NCBI GenBank assembly: GCA_964487255.1
Contig: CAZAQV010000004.1
Coordinates: 1-64,000, forward strand
DNA length: 64,000 nt
Direction of reading: 5' to 3'
Source of the DNA: CAZAQV01 sp964487255
GTDB lineage: Bacteria; Myxococcota_A; Polyangia; Polyangiales; CAZAQV01
Position numbers and translations under genes: made by a program. The notes under the pieces are model-generated. The model had not been told where the DNA came from and searched no databases. It worked only from the letters and a program-made list of their open reading frames with translations. This document shows positions 30,548-39,478 of this stretch, piece after piece. Position 1 is the first letter of the stretch. The number at the start of each line of letters is the position of its first letter.

Positions 30548-32248
30548 TTAGTTACCCTCCGGCATCTCAGCCCGTCGAAAACGAAATGCGTCGGAAACCG
30601 CGATTTCGATCATCAGAGATTTGATGTCGCCACCGCTCTCAAGGAATGTTTGCGAAAGATACTCCACCGAACACATGTCGGATGAGGTTTCGATGCGTCT
30701 GAGGGCGTGGCGAAGAACTTGCTTAGAGAAGCATTCTTGGACGTACTTGCTTGCGGCGAGTTGTTCCGCGAGTTCAGCCACGTTTGAGAACTCGCCGTCC
30801 GCGTCTTCGGCCCCGATGATGCCACCGTTTGAGTCCACGGGCAGACCGTTCTCTTCGGTCCGGTAGGCGCCAATGCCATCATAGTTCTCAAAGCCAAAAC
30901 CTATGGGGTCGATGAGTTTGTGACAGCTTCGACACGCATCTTGTTCCGTATGTGCCGCGAAGCGCTCTCGTGTCGTCGCGTCGGGGCTCACCACAGGCAC
31001 CTCGAAGTTCACGTCGGCTGGTGGTTCCAGGTACTGGCAAAACAGCTTCTCGCGCACGAAGAGCGCGCGGTGAATCGGACTGCTCTGGTCTTGGTAGGAC
31101 AGCATCGACATCAGCCCCGGTTGCGCGAGGATGCCGACTCGTTCTTCGTTGTCCGTGTCAGACTCGCCACTCAACTCGTCGGTGACAACTTCCATTTGCG
31201 GCGTATTGAATACGCCACGGCGAGTCATGAAGTGGTGAAACGAAAAATCTTCAGCGCGGACAGCTTCGAAAAAGGCGTACACGCTCTGCTTGAGGGCGCG
31301 GCTGGTTTCGGGCTTGTAGCCTGGATACATGCCCTGGTCCTTTTCCATGTTATCGAGGTCGTCGAGGTGCAGCCACTGTCGAACAAAGTCGCGCTGAGCT
31401 TCACCCGCGCGCTCGTCGTTGGCCAAGCGCGTGGCTTGCTCTCGAACCTGCGCTTCGGTTCGGAGCGCCCCTGCCACAGCTGCGTCGAGTAGCTCTTGGT
31501 CGGGCATGGTTCCCCAGAAGAAGTACGCGAGGCGCGACGCCATGGCGTAGTCGCTGAGGAGCGCGACCTCGCCAGGGTTGGCCGACGCGCTGACCGTGTC
31601 TTGGTGGTAGAGAAATTGTGGTGCGTTGAGCGCACCCACCACAACCATCTCAATGCCGGTGTCGAAGTCGTATTCGCTCTTGCCCAGATTGTAGAGGTTG
31701 ATAAACGCTGCTCGCTCTTCGGTGCTCAGGGGTCTGCGAAATGCGCGGAGCCCAAAGTGATCGATGAAGCGCATCGCGCAAGCGTCGCTGCCCAGTTCCG
31801 CAGCGCTGCATCCGGTCAAAGCACTCGTGTCGGCGACGACCTCCTGCGCGGCTTGTTCGGCGATGCGCAGGTAGTAGTTCGTGCGAAGTATCGAAATATT
31901 GTCTGCGCCGGACTCGAAACCGTGCGAGGTGTCGTCGGGTGGAATCTCGCTGGCAAGGTCGGGCTCCACGCCCAGCAAGGTGCGCAGCGTCTGGCGGTAT
32001 TGCTCGTTGGTGAGCCTGCCGATCGGCAGCACTTCAGGTGGCGTGACCTCGCATTCGATTTGACCACCAACGTTGCCCATCCACTCCGTCTGGTCGGTCC
32101 CGGTCGCAATCGGCGTTTCGTCGGTTCCAACCTTGGTCGTTGCCGGCCGGGTGCCGTCGGGCGCACTGCCGTCGCCGTCGCCCTCGACTCCCAATTCACC
32201 CGTACAGCCAAGCGCCAGCGCGAGGCCGATGCACACCACGTTTCGCAT
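30548..32248 (-). CDS. DUF1592-family lipoprotein with CxxCH site
   Basis: The 566-residue lipoprotein (signal GLALALGCTG) has the usual chain of small domains: DUF1587 (GRLTNEQYRQTLRTLLGVEP), DUF1595 (FGLRAFRRPLSTEERAAF), DUF1592 (DYAMASRLAYFFWGTMPD), DUF1588 (QSSPIHRALFVREKLFCQYL) and DUF1585 (ASKYVQECFSKQVLRHALRR). Between the last two lies ACRSCHKLIDPIGFGFENYD, with a single c-type-heme-like CxxCH motif, so it may bind heme in the periplasm. It is the first gene of a two-gene unit with the DUF1552 protein. Biological function is not known. Confidence 0.92.
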   Translation of the reverse strand: MRNVVCIGLALALGCTGELGVEGDGDGSAPDGTRPATTKVGTDETPIATGTDQTEWMGNVGGQIECEVTPPEVLPIGRLTNEQYRQTLRTLLGVEPDLASEIPPDDTSHGFESGADNISILRTNYYLRIAEQAAQEVVADTSALTGCSAAELGSDACAMRFIDHFGLRAFRRPLSTEERAAFINLYNLGKSEYDFDTGIEMVVVGALNAPQFLYHQDTVSASANPGEVALLSDYAMASRLAYFFWGTMPDQELLDAAVAGALRTEAQVREQATRLANDERAGEAQRDFVRQWLHLDDLDNMEKDQGMYPGYKPETSRALKQSVYAFFEAVRAEDFSFHHFMTRRGVFNTPQMEVVTDELSGESDTDNEERVGILAQPGLMSMLSYQDQSSPIHRALFVREKLFCQYLEPPADVNFEVPVVSPDATTRERFAAHTEQDACRSCHKLIDPIGFGFENYDGIGAYRTEENGLPVDSNGGIIGAEDADGEFSNVAELAEQLAASKYVQECFSKQVLRHALRRIETSSDMCSVEYLSQTFLESGGDIKSLMIEIAVSDAFRFRRAEMPEGN

Positions 32249-32372
32249 CAGGGTGAGTAGAGTGCAAACCTGGTACCAGAAAAAAGGCCAGTAAGTTCAA
32301 CGCGATCCGGCGCGCATTCAGCTCCGAAATGGCGGATGGAACATCGATCGCGCTGGGCGCGCGCGCCCCTAC

Positions 32373-33602
32373 TTAGAAACCATCGTTGGCTCGGACCACG
32401 CCCTGATCGGTGTCGCGGGTGGGAACACCATCTTCGGTGTTGCCGTAACGCAGCACCACGCCTGGGGCGATGTCAAAGCCCCAAGCCTCGAGTACGGCGA
32501 TCGGGTCCACGAAAATCGCGCGTCCACCGCCGGCGCGCTTGGAGAGCCGCCCGGACATCTCGACGCTGGTGATGACCCCTTCGCGAGCGGTGATGTGTCC
32601 GTTGTACAGCAGGTTCTTGCAGTCCTGCTCGTGACCGGCGTCGCTGTTACAGCGGGAGAGCGCGGGGTTGGTGAGAATCAAGTCTTGTTTGAAGTTGCGT
32701 CGCGCTGCGGGAAGACAGTGTACCGACCCGTCGAACAGGATGGCGCAGTTCGAAGCCCATTTGTTGCCGCTGCTGCCGCGCGCATAGATGTCGGGATGGT
32801 ACGCGTGGTCGTAGTGTGCGGCGATGTTTCCGGTTCCACCCACGGCAGGTTCGAGCCTTGCTTTTTCATACTCTTGGCAGTTTCCTGCGCCGTCGCAGTA
32901 CTCGTCCATCTCCGTGCCTACGATTCGGTTGTACTCTGCAGCGGTGTCGTTCAGGTCGTCGTACAACACCTCCGGGGTGATTTCGGTGTATTCGAAAGCC
33001 ATATTCTCAAGTGAAGGGGACGTGCCCGGGTAGGGCGACCACTTGCCTTCACCGTCGTCGTCCGTCTCTCGAATGTCGTAAGCGATCGCCCCATTGAGTC
33101 GCGCGCGCTCGACAAGTTCGCGTACTGCGTCTGGAATCTCGTGTCCGCCAACCGTGAGCCCCGTCGTTTCGAGCTGACTGATTTCGTATTCGAAGAGGTT
33201 GGCGTAGTGCGCTTCCTTTCGCGCCAGTGCCACAGCCTCTGGGGTGACTTCGAACTGCTCGCTCATCACGGCGTCTCGGATGATGACGATTTCGCGGCTG
33301 CTGACGCGGTTGCCGCACGCCGCGAAAGCCTCGCTAACGTCTTGAGCGTCGAGCACGCCGTCTCGAACGACATCGACGATAACCGCCTCGACATCGGCTG
33401 CGTCGGCCTTGCTGCCAACCAAGTCGCCCGCGTAGTCGATGGTCTCATCGTCGTTGACGGTTTGCGATGAGCAATCGCGCACGCCGCACGGTAGCTCCCC
33501 GCTGCCGTCATTCGAGGCTGTATCGATGCCCCCGCTCGCGGAGCACGCCAGAATCAATGATGGAAAGACAAGGACACCAGCACGAAGAGCGTGACATTTC
33601 AT
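32373..33602 (-). CDS. Unknown acidic lipoprotein
   Basis: This 409-residue protein has a lipoprotein signal (VFPSLILACSASGG), with the start taken at the ATG nearest to it (33602; 33620 is also open). The mature N-terminus is Asp/Ser-rich. Several Cys pairs are visible: PCGVRDC, FAACGNR, YCDGAGNCQEY, SNCAILFDGSVHCLP and SRCNSDAGHEQDCKNL. The central part carries ITPEVLYDDLNDTAAEYN. I recognise no domain. It lies just upstream of the DUF1592-DUF1552 pair on the same strand (124 bp gap). Confidence 0.72.
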   Translation of the reverse strand: MKCHALRAGVLVFPSLILACSASGGIDTASNDGSGELPCGVRDCSSQTVNDDETIDYAGDLVGSKADAADVEAVIVDVVRDGVLDAQDVSEAFAACGNRVSSREIVIIRDAVMSEQFEVTPEAVALARKEAHYANLFEYEISQLETTGLTVGGHEIPDAVRELVERARLNGAIAYDIRETDDDGEGKWSPYPGTSPSLENMAFEYTEITPEVLYDDLNDTAAEYNRIVGTEMDEYCDGAGNCQEYEKARLEPAVGGTGNIAAHYDHAYHPDIYARGSSGNKWASNCAILFDGSVHCLPAARRNFKQDLILTNPALSRCNSDAGHEQDCKNLLYNGHITAREGVITSVEMSGRLSKRAGGGRAIFVDPIAVLEAWGFDIAPGVVLRYGNTEDGVPTRDTDQGVVRANDGF

Positions 33603-33687
33603 GCACGTCTCGTACTCCACGATTTTTGTCGCGCAAGCGGCATGTCGACTCGCCGCCAGCGGCTACTCGAGCAGTCAGTCAGGAGGT

Positions 33688-34524
33688 CTAAAATTCAAGC
33701 AGAATTGAACCCGCCGGATAGACGATGAGCCCGTCGGCGTTGACGGAGCGTTGCTCGCTGTTCACCGTGGCTTCCGCATCGATAGACACACCGGCAACCG
33801 TAATTTCAGCAGAGACCCAGATGAACTCGTAGCCGAGCGCAAACCCAAACTGCGCGCCGTAGTAGAAGTTGTTGCCTGCGACTTCTACATTGTACATCGC
33901 GTCGCCGATGGTCAGGTCGACTTCATTGGTAAAGCGCGAGTACGCGAGCTTGGGTCCGAACCACAGGTGTCCGACCTTGCCAGAGACACCGAACAGAAGC
34001 GGCAAGTCGACTTCGATGCGCTTGAGGTTTTTGATTTCGATGTCGTCTTCGTACTCGTGTCCGACGGGCCAATCGTCCAACTGGACCAAAAAGAAGCGCG
34101 CGCCGAGGCCAATGCTTCCGACGAAACCATCATAGCCTTCGCCAGTAAACTGATAGCGTACGTCGCCGCCGACTGCGCCACTTGAAAAGCGCGCGCCGAT
34201 GTCGAGTTTTTCGGCCACGCCAAAGCGGACTTGCGCGTCGACACCCACCGAGGGTGGAGTCGCGAGCAATGCGATCGCGAGGTCTTCGATACGGCGCTGC
34301 TCCTCCTCGCTGATCGGCTCCCCCATATCCGATTTGTCCAAGATCTCTTGGCCGTCCGTCACAAGGTCTACGATCTGCCCCGCGGGTATATTGCCGCCAA
34401 CACCGCCAGAGACACGAACATGGCCCGGCGCTGTCGTGGGCGCGGGAGTCATGGTTGCAAGCGAGGTTGTGCAGCCCACGGAGAGAAGAAGGAGAGTCGA
34501 GATATAGCAGCGTTTCGCGCCCAT
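33688..34524 (-). CDS. Predicted outer-membrane beta-barrel-like lipoprotein
   Basis: A 278-residue protein with a lipobox-like LLLLSVGCT signal, then alternating hydrophobic/polar strands (GVDAQVRFGVAEKLDIGARF, GDVRYQFTGEG, GSIGLGARFFLV, HLWFGPKLAYSRF). It ends in a C-terminal aromatic (LLEF), as outer-membrane barrels do. An early acidic helix (PISEEEQRRIEDLAIALL) interrupts the pattern. It is probably a small barrel or surface protein; no specific family is recognised. It is divergent from the giant TSP3 protein at 34617, with only 92 bp between starts. Confidence 0.65.
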   Translation of the reverse strand: MGAKRCYISTLLLLSVGCTTSLATMTPAPTTAPGHVRVSGGVGGNIPAGQIVDLVTDGQEILDKSDMGEPISEEEQRRIEDLAIALLATPPSVGVDAQVRFGVAEKLDIGARFSSGAVGGDVRYQFTGEGYDGFVGSIGLGARFFLVQLDDWPVGHEYEDDIEIKNLKRIEVDLPLLFGVSGKVGHLWFGPKLAYSRFTNEVDLTIGDAMYNVEVAGNNFYYGAQFGFALGYEFIWVSAEITVAGVSIDAEATVNSEQRSVNADGLIVYPAGSILLEF

Positions 34525-34616
34525 ATAGACCGTTTACGGGCAACCCCGCCCAAAGTAAACTCAGCATCGACGTGACGTTGGTGGTTTATCAAGGCTTGGC
34601 GTTAAGAGCGGTACGG

Positions 34617-37600
34617 ATGACCGGCGTCGCGGCCGCCCTGAGCCTGGCTTTGTCGTTGCCCGCGAGCGCACAGGACAGTGACGGTGATGGGCTGCTCGAC
34701 ACTGCCGAGGGAACGGCTGCTGATTCCGACCGCGATTCCCGCAAGAATTATCAGGACTATGATGACGACGGCGACGGCATCTGGACCAAGGACGAGGGGG
34801 CAGACCCCAATGGCAACGGCTCGCCCGATGACGCTGTAGATAGCGACGGCGACGGCACACCGGACTATCTCGACAACAAGGATCTCACCGTCCGACGGGT
34901 CGACGAGTCGGGCTTGACGATCGATCGGCAGACGCGCGTGGTCGATGGCGTCCTCAAAGTGACCATCGCAAACGTTGGCAACATGGATGTCGGTCCAGTC
35001 ACCGTTCGCGCCTTTCGCGACCTTGACGGCGATCGAAGGTTTATTTCGGGCATCGACGACCCGATCGGTCGCGCCTCTGCGCCCGGCACTCGACGTGGAC
35101 AAGAACAAGTGGTCATGGTTCCGGTGCGAGCGCGCTTGGGTTTCGTGGGAGAGCTTATCTTCGCCTGGGTTGACTCGGCCAGCGTCGTGCGTGAAGGGCG
35201 GGAGGACAACAACGTCGCAAGTAGCTTGGTCTCCCGTCTTCCTCTCGTCCCAGAGGCCGTAACCTACAATGCCCAGGCCAAATGGCACTGGTCGGGTGCG
35301 GCCGTCATGCCAGAGTACGTCAACGTCATGATGGTGCCCGCGGTCGTTAACCTCAACGATGACAACGGCGACTCCAAAATCGACACGCTCGACGTGCCAG
35401 ACATTGTCTTTTCGGCGTTCAAAGACCGCACCCACCACCGCGACGGTGTGTTGTTTGCCGTCGATGGCCGCACGGGAACGACCCACTGGCCCAAGACCGA
35501 CCCGGCTTACCGTACAACGGCCAGCGGCGGTGTCGCCGTCGCGGAGCTTGACGCCACATCGCCGGGGCCGGAAATCGTCGTCTGCGAGCAGAGCGCCGAG
35601 GACCTTGAGGCCTCAACGAATGCGCTCATTGTCTCCGCTGGGGGCGAGTTGATCCGACGTGTTTCTGGTGTGCGATGTGGCGCGACCGCGCCTTTTGTGG
35701 CGGACGTCAACGGTGATGGAACACCGGAGATTGCCGCTCGCTATGCGCTTTTTCGAGCGGATGGGACGGTCCTCTTCTCAAAAAAGCAGAGCCCACCCTA
35801 TTTTTCGCTCAACAAAGACTCCACAATTTTGGTCGACGTCGACGGGGACGGGGACCTCGAACTCGTGGGCGGCACAGGCGCTTACCATCACGATGGCGGC
35901 GTGCTTTGGGAGCGAGGGAGTGGTGAGGGCTTCGTCGCCGCTGCGGATGTCAATGGCAACGGTCTTGCCGACGTGCTCGTGGTCGAAACATCGAGCGAGC
36001 GTATCGTGGCACTCAATGGGCGCACCGGCGAGCCGCTATGGTCCAACCCCGTTTCGCTGGGCGCAGCTTCGAGCAACGGGACGGCGGGCGCGCCACCCGC
36101 TATCGTCGAACTTGATGGTGATCGCGGCGCAGAGGTGGTCATCGGCGCTGCAGACCGACTCACAGCACTCAATGTCGAAGATGGTTCATTGGTGTGGCGC
36201 AATACCGGAGTTACCGATGGCTCGTCGGGCACCATGAACGCTATCGGTTTTCCGTTCACCGGAAGCTCTCCTGACCAGGTTGTCTACAACGATGAGCTGC
36301 AGATGCATCTTTTCTCCGCCACCGACGGCTCCGAACTCGAGTCCTTTTGCAGTCGCAGCGGGAGTGTTCTGGATGGCCCGGTGATCGCGGACGTGGACCG
36401 GGATGGCGAAGCCGAAATCGTGATGGGCAACAACCGCCCTGGTAGCGCTTGCGGTTCGGACGTGGGGACCTTCGGACTTACGGTTTGGGAGAGCGCCGAC
36501 GGGCGATGGGCAGGCGCACGTCCAGTGTGGAACCAGCACGCGTATTGGCCACAGACCGTTGACGACCTTGGGCGCATTCGCTCCCATGCCACAGCTCCGT
36601 GGCTTGGTGCGAATGCCCTGCGCAAGCAGTTGAGCCAGCCTTGGCGCGACCGGGCCGATCTCACCGTGTCATACCTTCGTGCCGACGTCAGCGATCATCC
36701 CGACGCGGTCACGTTCACGGTGCGCGTGGGAAACGGTGGTAGTCTTCCCGTCGATTCCGGCAGCGAGCTACAGTTTTTCGATGGTGACCCCGACGACACC
36801 GGGGTCTTGCTGCAGTCGCAGCAGCTCGGCTTTTTACCTCCCGGTGCCTACGTCGACGCGACCTTCCGCTGGGACACCCCGCCGGAGACCCTCTCCGAGC
36901 GGGGCCATGTTGTCTGGGTGCGCGCGGATGCGGGTGACGTGGTCGACGAGATCAGCGAGGAGAACGAAATTCAGCTCGTCTATCCCGGAGGCGAAGACGC
37001 CGACGAGGACGGGGTGCCCGACGACCGCGATTTCGATGCGGACAACGACGGGATTCCCAATGCCAGTGAAAACGACGGCCACAATCCCAACGCCGACAGC
37101 AACGGCAACGAGATCGAAGACTGGCGGGACCCAACCACGGTGGGCTTCATCGACGACAACGGTGATGGTGTCGATGACCGTTTCGATACAGACCGCGATT
37201 CGGTGCCCAACCACCTTGACGTAGATAGTGACAACGACGGTGTTCCCGACATCGTGGAAAACCGCGGAGCGACGCTCGACATGGACCGGGACGGTCGTGT
37301 CGACGCACCGTTAGACGCCGACTCCGACGGGGTCTCAGATCAGTTCGACGCTGACGACCTCGACAATGGTGTGACCGCGCCCAAAGAGAGTCCTCTCGAT
37401 TTCGACGCCTCGGGCGTGCCCGACTTCCGCGACTTGGATGCCGACGGCGATGGCATTTCGGACCTGATCGAAGCAGGTGGCGAAGACACCGCCGGCAATG
37501 GTCAAGTAGCTGGGTTCATCGACGAAAACGGGGACGGTCTACACGACGAGCTGGATCCACTTCCGGCGCCCGACAGCGATGGCGATGGGATGCTCGACCT

Positions 37601-38552
37601 GCAAGACCTCGACTCTGACGACGACGGTATTCGCGACCGGGTCGAAGGACACGATGCAAACTTCGACGGGCGCCCCGACCGTTTGCTTTCCGGGCAGGAC
37701 AGCGATGGTGACGGCCTGGATGACGCGTTCGACGCAGACTCGCCGGCCGGCGGTTCGGCCGCGCTCGTTCCGGATCGCGATGAGGACGGCGCTGCGAACT
37801 ATCGTGACCCCGACGACGACAACGATCAAATCCCAACCCGGGTGGAGTTTGACGACACCAACGCACTCTCTCCGCCGCGTCCCGACGTGGACCGAGATGG
37901 CCTTGTGAACTGGTACGACACCGACTCAGATAACGACACCATCGGGGACCAGGGCGAGTGCCCGACAGGAATCAACTGCCCAGACAACGACGGTGACGGG
38001 ATTCCGGGTTACCTCGACCCCGATGAAGTCCCGAGCGACGAGGACGGCGATGGCGTCCCGGACCTCGTCGAGTGCCCAGACAGCAACGACTGCCCGGACA
38101 CGGACGGAGATGGGAAGGCGGACTGGGTCGACGACGATGACGATGGCGATACCATCCCCACCCGCGACGAGCGCATCGACGGTACCGACGTCGACACCGA
38201 CCGAGACGGTCGACCGGATTACCTCGATCCAGATGACGACGACGACGGCATTTTGACGCGTGATGAGCGGCTGGACGCCGAGCGTTTCGGGGACGACGTC
38301 GATATGGACGGCATCTTCAACTGGCGCGACACCGACTCGGACGCCGATGGTCTCACCGATGCTGAAGAGGGGCGGGACAATGACCGCGATGGCGACCGCA
38401 TCCCAGACTACTTGGACGCCACCGAAGGCGGCGCACGCTTTGCGGGCGGTGCGAGTTTCTTTTGTGGCCTCCGACGTGGCTCGACGCCACCGTTGGGCGC
38501 GCTGTTTGCGCTCGTGGCCGTCGTCATACTCGCGACGCGTCGTCGTCGCTAG
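34617..38552 (+). CDS. Giant secreted CARDB/VCBS/TSP3-repeat protein with MYXO-CTERM-like anchor
   Basis: The ATG at 34617 starts a signal peptide (MTGVAAALSLALSLPASAQ), giving 1311 residues. Order: short TSP3 stretch (DSDGDGLLDTAEG), a CARDB-like domain (LKVTIANVGNMDVGPVTVRA), VCBS/FG-GAP-type beta-propeller repeats (ADVNGDGTPEIAARYA, VDVDGDGDLELVGG, ADVNGNGLADVLVV), a second CARDB-like domain (VTFTVRVGNGGSLPVDSG) and a very long run of calcium-binding TSP3 repeats. The last 40 residues have a single Cys (SFFCGLRRG), a hydrophobic helix and RRRR. This resembles MYXO-CTERM sorting signals. It probably forms a surface-exposed, calcium-stabilised stalk. Confidence 0.88.
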   Translation: MTGVAAALSLALSLPASAQDSDGDGLLDTAEGTAADSDRDSRKNYQDYDDDGDGIWTKDEGADPNGNGSPDDAVDSDGDGTPDYLDNKDLTVRRVDESGLTIDRQTRVVDGVLKVTIANVGNMDVGPVTVRAFRDLDGDRRFISGIDDPIGRASAPGTRRGQEQVVMVPVRARLGFVGELIFAWVDSASVVREGREDNNVASSLVSRLPLVPEAVTYNAQAKWHWSGAAVMPEYVNVMMVPAVVNLNDDNGDSKIDTLDVPDIVFSAFKDRTHHRDGVLFAVDGRTGTTHWPKTDPAYRTTASGGVAVAELDATSPGPEIVVCEQSAEDLEASTNALIVSAGGELIRRVSGVRCGATAPFVADVNGDGTPEIAARYALFRADGTVLFSKKQSPPYFSLNKDSTILVDVDGDGDLELVGGTGAYHHDGGVLWERGSGEGFVAAADVNGNGLADVLVVETSSERIVALNGRTGEPLWSNPVSLGAASSNGTAGAPPAIVELDGDRGAEVVIGAADRLTALNVEDGSLVWRNTGVTDGSSGTMNAIGFPFTGSSPDQVVYNDELQMHLFSATDGSELESFCSRSGSVLDGPVIADVDRDGEAEIVMGNNRPGSACGSDVGTFGLTVWESADGRWAGARPVWNQHAYWPQTVDDLGRIRSHATAPWLGANALRKQLSQPWRDRADLTVSYLRADVSDHPDAVTFTVRVGNGGSLPVDSGSELQFFDGDPDDTGVLLQSQQLGFLPPGAYVDATFRWDTPPETLSERGHVVWVRADAGDVVDEISEENEIQLVYPGGEDADEDGVPDDRDFDADNDGIPNASENDGHNPNADSNGNEIEDWRDPTTVGFIDDNGDGVDDRFDTDRDSVPNHLDVDSDNDGVPDIVENRGATLDMDRDGRVDAPLDADSDGVSDQFDADDLDNGVTAPKESPLDFDASGVPDFRDLDADGDGISDLIEAGGEDTAGNGQVAGFIDENGDGLHDELDPLPAPDSDGDGMLDLQDLDSDDDGIRDRVEGHDANFDGRPDRLLSGQDSDGDGLDDAFDADSPAGGSAALVPDRDEDGAANYRDPDDDNDQIPTRVEFDDTNALSPPRPDVDRDGLVNWYDTDSDNDTIGDQGECPTGINCPDNDGDGIPGYLDPDEVPSDEDGDGVPDLVECPDSNDCPDTDGDGKADWVDDDDDGDTIPTRDERIDGTDVDTDRDGRPDYLDPDDDDDGILTRDERLDAERFGDDVDMDGIFNWRDTDSDADGLTDAEEGRDNDRDGDRIPDYLDATEGGARFAGGASFFCGLRRGSTPPLGALFALVAVVILATRRRR

Positions 38553-38561
38553 CCGCGGAAC

Positions 38562-39404
38562 TCAGGAAGCGCTTTGCTCGAACGCAGCGCCGAGCTGTTT
38601 GGCGCGTTCGGTCGCCGCCTCGACCGCGTTGATCAATGTGGTGCGCAGGCTGCCTTGCTCAAGGGTGTGCAAGCCGGCGATGGCGGTGCCGCCCGGTGAA
38701 GTCACTTGGTCTTTGAGCTGGCCGGGGTGGCTGCCCGTTTCGATCAGCATTTTCGCGCTGCCCATGACGGTCTGCGCCGCGAGCGACTGCGCGATGCTGC
38801 GGTGAAGGCCGACTTTGACGCCTGCGTCGGAGAGCGCCTCGATGATAAGAAAGACGTAGGCCGGGCCCGAGCCACTGAGGCCCGTCACGGCGTCCAGTGC
38901 GGACTCAACGACGGTGACGCACAAGCCCACGGACGAGAAAATCGTCGACGCGAGTTCGAGGTCCTGGGGTTGTGCTTGTGAGCCGGCGGCGATAGCGGTA
39001 GCGCCAGAACCGATGAGCGCCGGGGTGTTGGGCATCGCGCGCACCAGCCGGGTTTCACTCCCCAGCCGCTCCTCGAGAGCGGCCAGGGGCACACCGGCGG
39101 CGATCGAGATGACCAGCGTGTTCTGGGCATACGCACCGCGAATCTGCGGCAGCATCGTCGGAAAGGATTGAGGTTTTGTGGCCAGTACCAAGATGTTGGC
39201 CTCGGCGGCGGCCGCAGCAGGGTCGCCCCCGACGGCGATGTCGTAGCGTTCGCGCAGGGTCTCGCGCCGGTCGGCACGAACATCGACCGCCACGATTTGC
39301 TCAGCTTGGCAAGCGCCGGTCTGGATCAGGCCGCGTATCAACGCTTCAGCCATGTTCCCGGCGCCAATAAACGCGAGGCGGGTGTCCTTCGGGAGCTGCG
39401 ACAT
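38562..39404 (-). CDS. proC: Pyrroline-5-carboxylate reductase
   Basis: This enzyme reduces 1-pyrroline-5-carboxylate to proline with NAD(P)H, the last step of proline synthesis. The 280-residue protein has the dinucleotide-binding LAFIGAGNMAEALIRGL at the start, ILVLATKPQ, AMPNTPALIG, and the family signature SGSGPAYVFLIIEALSDAG with DQVTSPGGTAIAGLHTLE. It is convergent with the giant TSP3 gene (9 bp between stops) and divergent from pepP. Confidence 0.97.
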   Translation of the reverse strand: MSQLPKDTRLAFIGAGNMAEALIRGLIQTGACQAEQIVAVDVRADRRETLRERYDIAVGGDPAAAAAEANILVLATKPQSFPTMLPQIRGAYAQNTLVISIAAGVPLAALEERLGSETRLVRAMPNTPALIGSGATAIAAGSQAQPQDLELASTIFSSVGLCVTVVESALDAVTGLSGSGPAYVFLIIEALSDAGVKVGLHRSIAQSLAAQTVMGSAKMLIETGSHPGQLKDQVTSPGGTAIAGLHTLEQGSLRTTLINAVEAATERAKQLGAAFEQSAS

Positions 39405-39478
39405 GGACGCGAGCCTAGTCCGGAAGCGAATGGAGTGCCACGCTAGCCTCCGTTACGATTCTGCCCTAGGTTCCGTCG

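Noticed and set aside
34602..35486. 294-codon open frame on the minus strand
   Set aside because: It is antisense to the giant TSP3 protein with the same Asp-repeat cause.
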